Positions 1 to 6,736 of a stretch of DNA of 64,000 nt are shown here, one piece after another; positions within the stretch are counted from its first letter, which is position 1; each line of letters opens with the position of its first letter. The stretch comes from Pseudomonas capeferrum (GTDB lineage: Bacteria; Pseudomonadota; Gammaproteobacteria; Pseudomonadales; Pseudomonadaceae). The stretch spans positions 478,058-542,057 of the forward strand of contig NZ_JMIT01000003.1 in NCBI RefSeq assembly GCF_000731675.1. Reading direction: 5' to 3'. The position numbers were made by a program, and so were the translations under genes. The notes under the pieces are model-generated. The model saw only the letters and a list, made by a program, of their open reading frames with translations. It was not told the origin of the DNA and did no database searches.

Positions 1-698
1 CGATCCTGGGCATCACCTTCGATTTCGGCCCCTATGCCTTCCTCGACGACTTCGACGCCAACTTCATCTGTAACCATTCCGATGATCGCGGCCGTTACAG
101 CTACAGCAACCAGGTGCCGATTGCCCACTGGAACCTCAGTGCGCTGGCCCAGGCACTGACCACGGTGATCGAGGTGGAACCGCTGAAGGAAGCGCTGGGG
201 CTGTTCCTGCCGCTGTACCAGGCGCATTACCTGGACCTCATGCGCCGCCGCCTGGGGCTGACCAGCGCCGAAGACGAAGACATGGCCTTGGTCGAGCGCC
301 TGCTGCAGTGCATGCAAAAGGGGGGCGTGGATTACACCCTGTTCTTCCGCAAGCTGGGCGACCAGCCAGTGGCCGAGGCACTGCAGGTGGTGCGTGACGA
401 TTTCATCGATTTGGCGGGTTTTGATGCCTGGTGCGTGGATTACCTGGCCCGTTGTCAGCGCGAGGCAGGCAATGAACAAGGACGCCGTGAGCGCATGCAT
501 GCGGTGAACCCGCTGTATGTGCTGCGCAACTACCTGGCGCAGAAGGCCATCGAAGCGGCTGAAGCAGGCGACTACAGTGAGGTGCGGCGGCTGCATCAGG
601 TACTGAGCCGGCCGTTCGACGAGCAGGCCGGGATGCAGGCCTATGCCCAGCGGCCGCCTGAGTGGGGCAAGCATCTGGAGATCAGCTGTTCTTCGTGA
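1..698 (+). CDS. selO: Protein adenylyltransferase SelO, C-terminal part (5' truncated by window edge)
   Basis: This reading frame is open from the first bases and ends with TGA at 696-698, giving about 231 residues of a protein that is normally near 490. The visible part starts just before TFDFGPYAFLDDF, which corresponds to the metal-binding DFG-like segment of the SelO/YdiU pseudokinase family, and continues through FICNHSDDRGRYSYSNQ and HWNLSALAQAL, both typical of SelO. The family transfers AMP from ATP to Ser/Thr/Tyr of target proteins and is linked to redox stress responses. The catalytic N-terminal lobe lies upstream of the window. A GC-rich hairpin directly follows the stop, and the thioredoxin gene trxC follows 45 bp later on the same strand. 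The family call is firm; activity cannot be judged from this part. Confidence 0.93.
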   Translation, partial: ILGITFDFGPYAFLDDFDANFICNHSDDRGRYSYSNQVPIAHWNLSALAQALTTVIEVEPLKEALGLFLPLYQAHYLDLMRRRLGLTSAEDEDMALVERLLQCMQKGGVDYTLFFRKLGDQPVAEALQVVRDDFIDLAGFDAWCVDYLARCQREAGNEQGRRERMHAVNPLYVLRNYLAQKAIEAAEAGDYSEVRRLHQVLSRPFDEQAGMQAYAQRPPEWGKHLEISCSS

Positions 699-701
699 TC
701 C

Positions 702-722
702 GGGGGCCGGCGCACGGCCCCC
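702..722 (+). terminator. Hairpin after selO
   Basis: An 8-bp perfect stem (GGGGGCCG / CGGCCCCC) with loop GCGCA begins 3 bases after the selO stop codon. It is followed by CAAAATTCC rather than a T-run, so it may be a weak terminator or an mRNA 3'-end stabiliser between selO and trxC. Confidence 0.55.
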
Positions 723-743
723 AAAATTCCAAAGGAAACCCAA

Positions 744-1178
744 ATGACCGACCCACTGCTGATCCCCTGCCCCCACTGCAACGGCCTCAACCGCCTGCCC
801 GCCACACGCCTGAGCGACGCCCCAAAATGCGGCCGCTGCAAACAGGAGGTGCTGCTCAGCCAGCCCTTCGAACTGACCGAAGCCAGCTACGCCAGCCAGG
901 TCAAAGGCGACCTGCCGCTGCTGGTGGACGTCTGGGCCGACTGGTGCGGCCCGTGCAAATCGTTCGCCCCCACCTTCGAACAGGCGGCCCGCCAGTTGAG
1001 CGGGCGCTGCCGCTTGGCCAAGCTGGACAGCGAAGCCAACCGCAACCTGGCAGGGCAATTGGGCATCCGCTCGATCCCTAGCCTGATCCTGTTCAAGAAC
1101 GGTCGAGAAGTCAGTCGCCAGGCTGGGGCGTTTCCGCTGCAGTCGTTGCTGGAGTGGCTACGCAGCCAGGGGGTTTAA
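744..1178 (+). CDS. trxC: Thioredoxin 2 (zinc-containing thioredoxin TrxC)
   Basis: The 144-residue product has an N-terminal zinc-binding module with Cys9-Pro-His-Cys12 and Cys29-Gly-Arg-Cys32, then a thioredoxin fold with the active site WCGPC (Cys68, Cys71). This arrangement and length are those of TrxC, a cytoplasmic disulfide reductase often induced by oxidative stress. An AGGA ribosome site lies about 8 bases upstream of the ATG. The gene follows selO at a distance of 45 bp, a reasonable redox-related pairing. The TAA stop lies only 2 bases from the stop codon of the convergent higA gene, so no terminator fits between them. Function is assigned with high confidence. Confidence 0.96.
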   Translation: MTDPLLIPCPHCNGLNRLPATRLSDAPKCGRCKQEVLLSQPFELTEASYASQVKGDLPLLVDVWADWCGPCKSFAPTFEQAARQLSGRCRLAKLDSEANRNLAGQLGIRSIPSLILFKNGREVSRQAGAFPLQSLLEWLRSQGV

Positions 1179-1180
1179 TT

Positions 1181-1537
1181 TCAAGCGCTTGCTAGAAGAG
1201 ACTCGTAGGGAATACGAAGGCCATCATGCAGGCGCTTAATCATGGATAGACTGAGCCCGCGCTTTCCATTCAAGATTTCTGAAACCCGCCCGCTTGAGCC
1301 TATGAAGGGTTCAAGATCCCGTGGCGTAAGACCTTGTTGGTCCATGCAAAATTTGATGGCCTCGATGGGATTGGCGGGGTGAATCGGATAGTGCTTGTTT
1401 TCGTACACTTCGATCAGTGCCACAAGTACTTCCATTTCATCAGCTTCTGGGGTGCCCGCCTCTGCCTGAAAAATAGCTTCGAGTCGCTGAAATGCTTCTC
1501 GAAGATCGTCATCATTGCGTATCGGCTTAATATTCAC
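1181..1537 (-). CDS. higA: Antitoxin HigA, helix-turn-helix type
   Basis: The product is 118 residues if translation starts at the GTG at 1537-1535. That start is preceded by GGAG with 7-base spacing, and it overlaps the end of higB by 11 bp. An upstream in-frame ATG at 1564 would lie inside higB and is less likely. The N-terminal half is acidic and probably helical. The C-terminal half has an Xre-type helix-turn-helix (QGLTPRDLEPFIGSSGRVSE, then ILNGKRGLSLSMIKRLHDGL), as in E. coli-type HigA. Such antitoxins bind and neutralise HigB and repress the operon. The toxin-first order and the overlap fit the higBA family. Base composition is lower in GC than the neighbours. Confidence 0.87.
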   Translation of the reverse strand: MNIKPIRNDDDLREAFQRLEAIFQAEAGTPEADEMEVLVALIEVYENKHYPIHPANPIEAIKFCMDQQGLTPRDLEPFIGSSGRVSEILNGKRGLSLSMIKRLHDGLRIPYESLLASA

Positions 1538-1835
1538 AGATTGTCTCCACGTCAATCTCGTCATAGCGCTTGTGCGTACCGACGAACTTCACCCAGGCAA
1601 TACCGGCTCGATACTGCATCTCGACCACTAGTCGGTACTTGTTTCCTCCGATGTTGAAGACCACGCGGTTATTGCCACATACGCTGGCATTGCCTATCTG
1701 ATCCTTTACATCTTGTGGTGTTCGCCAGATGGCTTTGATCGCCATATCGTGCCAGCTTTCCAAGGGGGCCTTGGCATCGTCATGCCCAGGTAATTCCCAA
1801 AATTTCACCAAGGTGCTTTTGGCAATGACACGCAT
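1527..1835 (-). CDS. higB: mRNA interferase toxin HigB
   Basis: The product is 102 residues from the ATG at 1835-1833, which has GGGAG upstream at about 9-base spacing; an in-frame start 18 codons earlier lies beyond the ribosome site and is rejected. The sequence contains ESWHDMAIKAIW near the N-terminus, then VVFNIGGNKYRLVVEMQY and VKFVGTHKRYDEID, the conserved core of the HigB family (HigB_toxin, RelE-like fold), which cleaves mRNA at the ribosome. No obvious truncation is seen. It is the first gene of a two-gene operon with higA and probably sits under HigA control through the inverted repeat at 1843-1863. The pair looks acquired: it is AT-richer than its surroundings and lies flush against trxC. 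Confidence 0.87.
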   Translation of the reverse strand: MRVIAKSTLVKFWELPGHDDAKAPLESWHDMAIKAIWRTPQDVKDQIGNASVCGNNRVVFNIGGNKYRLVVEMQYRAGIAWVKFVGTHKRYDEIDVETICEY

Positions 1836-1842
1836 CCAAGCA

Positions 1843-1863
1843 AATCTCCCGTTTTGGGAGATT
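1843..1863. promoter_or_regulatory. Inverted repeat at the higBA translation start, candidate HigA operator
   Basis: AATCTCCC-GTTTT-GGGAGATT is a perfect 8-bp inverted repeat with a 5-base centre, lying 8 bases upstream of the higB ATG. One arm contains the GGGAG ribosome binding site of higB. It could be the DNA site bound by HigA or an RNA hairpin that hides the ribosome site; the sequence alone does not separate these. Confidence 0.6.
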
Positions 1864-1905
1864 ATGCTCGGCAACGAGGGAACGTGCAAGGACTGGGAGT
1901 GACGC

Positions 1906-2679
1906 CTACTCGCTGCGCTCTAGCAAATCGTGCAACTCGACAAACTGCTGGGTCAGCTTGTGCCGTGGCTCCAGGTGAATCAACGGCAAGCTGGCGTGAT
2001 GCGACTCGCGCATCTTCACCGAGCTGCTCAGGTACACCGGTAGCACCGGCAAACCCTCGGCCAGCAGCTCGTCGAGCATCTGCTGCGGCAGGCTGGCGCG
2101 GGACTGGAACTGGTTGACCACGATGCCTTCGACCATCAGGTCTTCGTTGTGATCCTCCTTGAGCTCTTCGATTTCGGCCAGCAGGCCGTAGAGCGCCTGA
2201 CGCGAGAAGCTGTCACAGTCGAAGGGTATCAGCACACGATCCGCCGCGATCAACGCAGATACCGCATAGAAATTGAGCGCAGGCGGCGTATCGATGTAGA
2301 TCCGTTCGTAATCCTCATCCAGCTCGTCGAGCAACTTACGCAGCTTGTTGATCTTGTGCTTGGCTTCGAGCTTGGGCTGCAGGTCGGCCAGCTCGGAAGT
2401 CGCCGTGACCACATGCAGGTTGTCGAACGGTGTTTCGTAGATATCGACTTTGTTCTTCTTGCTGAAGGGCCCGCTGGACAGGCTTTGCTTGAAGAAGTCG
2501 GCGATCCCCATGGGGATATCTTCACCCGTCAGGCCGGTGAGGTACTGAGTCGAGTTTGCCTGGGCATCCAGGTCGATCAACAAGGTCCGGTAACCTTCGC
2601 TGGCGCTGACCGCCGCCAGATTACAAGCGATGCTCGACTTGCCCACGCCACCTTTCTGATTGAACACCACGCGACGCAT
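1906..2679 (-). CDS. ParA-family ATPase, not paired with ParB
   Basis: The 257-residue protein starts at the ATG at 2679, which has a strong GGAGGT-like site (ACGGAGGTCTCT) immediately upstream. It opens with MRRVVFNQKGGVGKSS, the deviant Walker A motif of ParA/MinD ATPases, followed by LLIDLDAQANSTQYL (Walker A' region) and IYIDTPPALNFYAVSAL (Walker B). ParA proteins form ATP-dependent dimers that bind DNA or membranes and position cargo such as plasmids, chromosome origins or protein complexes. No parB gene or parS-like repeat is visible nearby, and the neighbours are higBA and a LysR gene, so this is an orphan ParA with unknown cargo. The family assignment is sure; the role is not. Confidence 0.88.
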   Translation of the reverse strand: MRRVVFNQKGGVGKSSIACNLAAVSASEGYRTLLIDLDAQANSTQYLTGLTGEDIPMGIADFFKQSLSSGPFSKKNKVDIYETPFDNLHVVTATSELADLQPKLEAKHKINKLRKLLDELDEDYERIYIDTPPALNFYAVSALIAADRVLIPFDCDSFSRQALYGLLAEIEELKEDHNEDLMVEGIVVNQFQSRASLPQQMLDELLAEGLPVLPVYLSSSVKMRESHHASLPLIHLEPRHKLTQQFVELHDLLERSE

Positions 2680-2775
2680 GAGAGACCTCCGTGTATCAAC
2701 GAATGCCCGAGTATGTGGCGCCTCGGCAGCTAAGGCCAGTGGCAATTGTCGGGCGAAGATGGCCAGCCATTCACC

Positions 2776-3666
2776 TCACCACACTTGCCCGGTCAACAGC
2801 TCGGCGAAGGCCTTGGCCATCGCCGAGCCCCCGCGCTCACGCTGCACCAGCCACACTGCCGTCGTCGCGCCTTCGTCCAGCAGCGTGCGATACACCACAC
2901 CCTCGATGCGCATGCGCTGGAACGACGCCGGTAGCACCGACACCCCCAAGCCCGCCGACACCAACCCGATGATGGTCATCGCTTCGCCCGCCTCCTGGGC
3001 AAAATGCGGGCTGAACCCCGCGTGGCGCGCCAGGCTGAGCAATTGCGCATGCAGCCCGCTGCCATAGCTGCGCGGGAAGAACACGAACGGCTCCGGTGCC
3101 AGGGAGGCCATGTGCACCCCCTGCTCGGTACCCACGGCCAATGGATGCGAGGCATTGATCACCGCCACCAACGGTTCGCGAAACAGCTCGGTCGCCACCA
3201 GCCCTTCCGGCAATGGCATGGGCCGCATCAACCCCACTTCGATCGACTCGTCGAAAACCGCTTCGGCAACATCGCGGCTGCTCATTTCCTTGAGGTTGAG
3301 GTGCACCGCCGGAAAACGCTGGCGAAAAGCATGGATGGCCTTGGGGATCTTCGACGTGAACGGTGCCGACGAGGTAAAGCCGATCTTCATCTCGCCCAGC
3401 TCACCCAATTGCGCACGCCGGGCCACGTCGGCCGCCTTTTCGACTTGCGCCAGCACTTGGCGGGCTTCTTCCAGAAACAACCGCCCCGCCTCACTCAGTT
3501 CGACCCGACGGTTGGTACGCTCGAACAGGCGAGCCCCCAGTTCCTGCTCCAGCGCCTGGATCTGCTGGCTCAAGGGCGGCTGCGAAATGCCCAGCTGCTG
3601 GGCCGCACGGCCAAAGTGCAGCTCTTCGGCCACGGCGATGAAGTAACGCAGATGGCGCAGTTCCAT
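2776..3666 (-). CDS. LysR-family transcriptional regulator (YnfL-like)
   Basis: The 296-residue protein starts MELRHLRYFIAV at 3666. An N-terminal winged helix-turn-helix (GRAAQQLGISQPPLSQQIQ, then EQELGARLFERTNR) is followed by a substrate-binding domain with typical LysR segments. It is divergent from the MFS exporter gene at 3775, with 108 bp between the two starts. That spacer is AT-rich (about 3680-3760), as expected for a LysR control region. In E. coli the related pair ynfL/ynfM has the same divergent layout. By analogy it probably regulates the exporter in response to a small effector that cannot be named from sequence. Confidence 0.9.
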   Translation of the reverse strand: MELRHLRYFIAVAEELHFGRAAQQLGISQPPLSQQIQALEQELGARLFERTNRRVELSEAGRLFLEEARQVLAQVEKAADVARRAQLGELGEMKIGFTSSAPFTSKIPKAIHAFRQRFPAVHLNLKEMSSRDVAEAVFDESIEVGLMRPMPLPEGLVATELFREPLVAVINASHPLAVGTEQGVHMASLAPEPFVFFPRSYGSGLHAQLLSLARHAGFSPHFAQEAGEAMTIIGLVSAGLGVSVLPASFQRMRIEGVVYRTLLDEGATTAVWLVQRERGGSAMAKAFAELLTGQVW

Positions 3667-3774
3667 AATCGGCTCCAAACAAGTCGTATAACGTCTTAAA
3701 TAGGTCGAACAATATATTGGATGTAATCATTAGCCAGCTATATGCTTTTTTCATTGCGCCAGAGGTACCCGCCC

Positions 3775-5019
3775 GTGAAAACTGCTGTAGCCCCCCTACC
3801 CGCCGACCCAGAACCTGCCCCCCTGAACGACATGTGGATCGAAAAAGGCACCCCCGCCTTCATGAAGACTGTGCTGGCCCTGTTCAGCGGCGGCTTCGCC
3901 ACCTTCGCCCTGCTTTACTGCGTGCAGCCGATGATGCCGCTGTTGTCGCAGGAGTTTTCCATCAACGCGGCCCAGAGCAGCCTGGTGTTGTCGGTTTCGA
4001 CCGCAATGCTGGCGTTCGGCCTGTTGATCACCGGGCCGATCTCTGACCGCATCGGCCGCAAGCCGGTGATGGTCTTTGCGCTGGTCTGTGCGGCCCTGTC
4101 GACCCTGGCCAGTGCGGTGATGCCGACCTGGGAAGCCGTACTGGCGACGCGAGCACTGGTCGGCCTGTCGCTGAGCGGCCTGGCGGCAGTGGCGATGACT
4201 TACCTGAGCGAAGAGATCCACCCGCAGCACATCGGCCTGGCCATGGGCTTGTACATTGGTGGCAACGCCATCGGCGGCATGAGCGGGCGGCTGATCACCG
4301 GGGTGCTGATCGACTTCGTCAGCTGGCACACGGCGATGCTGACCATCGGCGGCCTGGCCTTGGTCGCGGCGCTGGTGTTCTGGAAGGTATTGCCCGAATC
4401 GCGCAACTTCCGCCCGCAGGCCGCGAACCCGCGTAGCCTGCTGAATGGCTTCGTCATGCACTTCAAGGACGCCGGGCTGCCTTGGCTGTTCCTTGAGGCG
4501 TTTCTGCTGATGGGGGCCTTCGTCACGCTGTTCAACTACATCGGCTACCGCTTGCTGGCAGGGCCTTACCACATGAACCAGGCGTTGGTCGGCCTGCTGT
4601 CGGTGGTGTACCTGTCGGGTATCTACAGCTCTGCGCAGGTGGGCGCGCTGGCCGACAAGCTGGGGCGGCGCAAGGTGTTCTGGGTCAGTATCGTGGTGAT
4701 GGCCAGCGGCTTGTTGATGACATTGGCCAGCCCGCTGCTGATGGTGATTCTCGGCATGCTGGTGTTCACCTTCGGCTTCTTCGGCGCGCACTCGGTGGCC
4801 AGCAGCTGGATCGGGCGACGGGCATTGAAGGCCAAGGGGCAGGCATCGTCGCTGTACCTGTTCAGCTATTACGCGGGGTCGAGTGTGGCGGGGACGGCGG
4901 GCGGGGTGTTCTGGCACCAGTGGGGCTGGAACGGGATCGGGTTGTTCATCGGTGGCTTGCTGACGATAGCGTTGCTGGTGGCATGGCACCTGAGCAAGTT
5001 GGCGCCTAAGACACCTTGA
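3775..5019 (+). CDS. MFS efflux transporter, YnfM family
   Basis: With the GTG at 3775 as start (AGAGG about 9 bases upstream) the protein has 414 residues; an ATG at 3742 would add 11 residues but lacks a good ribosome site. About 12 hydrophobic segments are visible, with the MFS signature between TM2 and TM3 (GPISDRIGRKPVMV) and the matching DKLGRRKVF in the second half. GTPAFMKTVLALFSGGFATF, TYLSEEIHPQH and HSVASSWIGRRALKAKGQAS closely match what I recall of E. coli YnfM, an arabinose-exporter-like inner-membrane protein of uncertain substrate. The LysR gene next to it is the likely regulator. It ends just before a hairpin at 5024-5042. Confidence 0.88.
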   Translation: MKTAVAPLPADPEPAPLNDMWIEKGTPAFMKTVLALFSGGFATFALLYCVQPMMPLLSQEFSINAAQSSLVLSVSTAMLAFGLLITGPISDRIGRKPVMVFALVCAALSTLASAVMPTWEAVLATRALVGLSLSGLAAVAMTYLSEEIHPQHIGLAMGLYIGGNAIGGMSGRLITGVLIDFVSWHTAMLTIGGLALVAALVFWKVLPESRNFRPQAANPRSLLNGFVMHFKDAGLPWLFLEAFLLMGAFVTLFNYIGYRLLAGPYHMNQALVGLLSVVYLSGIYSSAQVGALADKLGRRKVFWVSIVVMASGLLMTLASPLLMVILGMLVFTFGFFGAHSVASSWIGRRALKAKGQASSLYLFSYYAGSSVAGTAGGVFWHQWGWNGIGLFIGGLLTIALLVAWHLSKLAPKTP

Positions 5020-5023
5020 ACAG

Positions 5024-5042
5024 GGGGCCGCCTTGCGGCCCC
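5024..5042. terminator. GC hairpin between convergent genes
   Basis: GGGGCCGC-CTT-GCGGCCCC is a perfect 8-bp stem lying between the converging exporter gene and the OB-fold gene. It lacks a T-run. The identical 19 bases occur again at 61085-61103, also between convergent genes, so this is a recurrent 3'-end element. Confidence 0.6.
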
Positions 5043-5053
5043 GAAATCGTGGA

Positions 5054-5401
5054 TCAGTTGACGATCTCGACAATATCCACATCCATTTCACGGCTCATCA
5101 GGTGCTTCTCCACCTCGCCGGTCAGCTTGACCTTGGTCTTGTCATTGAATGGGGTCGGTGGCAGGTCTTCATCGTCGATTTCGACGGTGATGGTGCCGGT
5201 GTTGTCCTTGAACTCGTACTTGTCGTCGTTGTTGACCTTCTTGGTCACATACCCCTGCAGCACCACCGGTGTGTCATCTGCGGCATCGTTTGCAGCCGCC
5301 ACGGTGGTCACCGACTGGGCACCCGGGCCGGTATAGCTGGCCGCCAGGGCAGCGGTGCTGAACAGGGGAGCGAGGATCAGAGCAAGGTAACGGATTTTCA
5401 T
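5054..5401 (-). CDS. Periplasmic OB-fold (BOF) protein, YgiW/YdeI family
   Basis: The product is 115 residues from the ATG at 5401. Residues 1 to about 20 form a signal peptide (MKIRYLALILAPLFSTAALA) ending in an AxA-like site. The mature part contains VVLQGYVTKKVNNDDKYEFK, TGTITVEIDDEDLPP and KVKLTGEVEKHL, the single OB-fold of the bacterial BOF/YgiW family. These small periplasmic proteins are linked to stress tolerance, and some bind cationic or metal ligands. The gene is monocistronic: it is convergent with the exporter and separated from hemE by a terminator. Family call is good; ligand unknown. Confidence 0.88.
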   Translation of the reverse strand: MKIRYLALILAPLFSTAALAASYTGPGAQSVTTVAAANDAADDTPVVLQGYVTKKVNNDDKYEFKDNTGTITVEIDDEDLPPTPFNDKTKVKLTGEVEKHLMSREMDVDIVEIVN

Positions 5402-5473
5402 GGGGATCAGGTCCTGTTTCGGTTTCGATGGGACCAGATTAACGACGATCGCTGAACTCAAACTTAATGCAAC

Positions 5474-5499
5474 AAAAAACCCGGCATCAAGGCCGGGTT
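5474..5499 (-). terminator. Intrinsic terminator of hemE
   Basis: Read on the minus strand this is an 8-bp stem AACCCGGC / GCCGGGTT with a 6-base loop followed by a T-run, starting about 20 bases after the hemE stop. It is a textbook rho-independent terminator separating hemE from the BOF gene. Confidence 0.88.
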
Positions 5500-5520
5500 C
5501 TTCGTTGCAGCTGCATCAGA

Positions 5521-6585
5521 TCACTGGTGGTACTGCGCCGACAGCTCATGCACGGCGTTGATGAACACACCGGCGTGCTCCGGGTCGACCTCAGGCGTAA
5601 TGCCATGGCCGAGGTTGAACACGTGGCCAGTGCCCTTGCCATAGCTGGCCAGAATGCGCGCCACTTCCTTGCGGATGGCCTCAGGCTTGGCGTACAGCAC
5701 GGTCGGGTCCATGTTGCCTTGCAGCGCAACCTTGTCACCGACACGGCGGCGGGCATCACCGATGTCGCAGGTCCAGTCCAGGCCCAGCGCATCTGCACCC
5801 GCTTCGGCAATGCTCTCCAGCCACAGGCCACCGTTTTTGGTGAACATGATGACCGGCACCTTGCGCCCATCGTGCTCACGGATCAGGCCGCTGACGATCT
5901 TGCGCATGTAGGCCAGGGAGAACTCCTGGTAAGCCGCCGCCGACAGGTTGCCACCCCAAGTGTCGAAGATCTGCACCGCCTGTGCGCCGGCCAGGATCTG
6001 GCCGTTGAGGTAGCTGGTGACCGACTGGGCCAGCTTGTCCAGCAGCAGGTGCAGGGCCTCTGGGTTGTCGTAGGCCATGGCCTTGGTCTTGCGGAAGTCC
6101 TTGGACGAGCCGCCTTCGACCATGTAGGTGGCCAAGGTCCAGGGGCTGCCGGAGAAGCCGATCAGCGGCACGCGGCCGTTGAGCTCGCGGCGGATAGTGC
6201 TGACCGCGTCCATCACGTAGCCCAGGTCTTTTTGCGGGTCGGGAATCGGCAACGCTTCGATGTCGGCCGGAGTGCTGATCACCTTCTTGAAACGCGGGCC
6301 TTCGCCGGTCTCGAAGTACAGGCCCAGGCCCATGGCGTCGGGGATGGTGAGGATGTCCGAGAAGAGGATCGCCGCGTCCAGCGGGTAGCGGTCCAGCGGC
6401 TGCAGGGTGACCTCGCAGGCGAACTGCGGGTTCATGCACAGGCTCATGAAGTCACCGGCCTTGGCGCGGCTGGCGCGGTATTCCGGCAGGTAGCGGCCGG
6501 CCTGGCGCATCATCCACACTGGGGTGACGTCTACGGGTTGCTTGAGCAGTGCACGCAGGAAACGATCGTTCTTCAGGGCAGTCAT
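5521..6585 (-). CDS. hemE: Uroporphyrinogen decarboxylase
   Basis: The 354-residue product begins MTALKNDRFLRALLKQPVDV and contains the family signatures PVWMMRQAGRYLPEYR near the N-terminus and GFSGSPWTLATYMVEGG in the middle, plus FDTWGGNLSA and a C-terminal LGHGITPEVDPEHA. HemE decarboxylates the four acetate side chains of uroporphyrinogen III to give coproporphyrinogen III in cytoplasmic heme synthesis. The length is normal. The ATG at 6585 is chosen because the family conserves this N-terminus; an in-frame ATG 5 codons upstream is possible. The gene has its own terminator, and a 16-bp palindrome lies about 100 bp upstream. Confidence 0.97.
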   Translation of the reverse strand: MTALKNDRFLRALLKQPVDVTPVWMMRQAGRYLPEYRASRAKAGDFMSLCMNPQFACEVTLQPLDRYPLDAAILFSDILTIPDAMGLGLYFETGEGPRFKKVISTPADIEALPIPDPQKDLGYVMDAVSTIRRELNGRVPLIGFSGSPWTLATYMVEGGSSKDFRKTKAMAYDNPEALHLLLDKLAQSVTSYLNGQILAGAQAVQIFDTWGGNLSAAAYQEFSLAYMRKIVSGLIREHDGRKVPVIMFTKNGGLWLESIAEAGADALGLDWTCDIGDARRRVGDKVALQGNMDPTVLYAKPEAIRKEVARILASYGKGTGHVFNLGHGITPEVDPEHAGVFINAVHELSAQYHQ

Positions 6586-6686
6586 GTCGGCATCCGGCAA
6601 AAAAGTGCGGGCATTTTCTCAGACGCCAGCACAAAAGGCACGGCCAAGGCCATGCGTTTTGTCTATTGGGTGCCGTGGATCAAGCA

Positions 6687-6702
6687 ATTTTGTATACAAA
6701 AT
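6687..6702. promoter_or_regulatory. 16-bp palindrome ATTTTGTA/TACAAAAT upstream of hemE
   Basis: ATTTTGTATACAAAAT is a perfect dyad centred about 110 bp upstream of the hemE start and just past the gltD terminator. Its TTGTATACAA core resembles operators of GntR-family (FadR/FCD subgroup) repressors. It is an operator candidate for hemE; the regulator is unknown. Confidence 0.45.
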
Positions 6703-6709
6703 ATGCCAA

Positions 6710-6726
6710 GGGCTGCTTTGCAGCCC
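6710..6726 (-). terminator. Hairpin after gltD
   Basis: GGGCTGC-TTT-GCAGCCC forms a 7-bp stem 10 bases downstream of the gltD stop on the minus strand. No long T-run follows directly (TTGGC), so termination may be partial or may be helped by the nearby AT-rich palindrome. Confidence 0.6.
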
Positions 6727-6736
6727 CCGCAATCGG

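Noticed and set aside
1527..1564. Earlier ATG start of HigA at 1564
   Set aside because: GTG at 1537 has a GGAG ribosome site and correct spacing; the ATG lies deeper inside higB without one.
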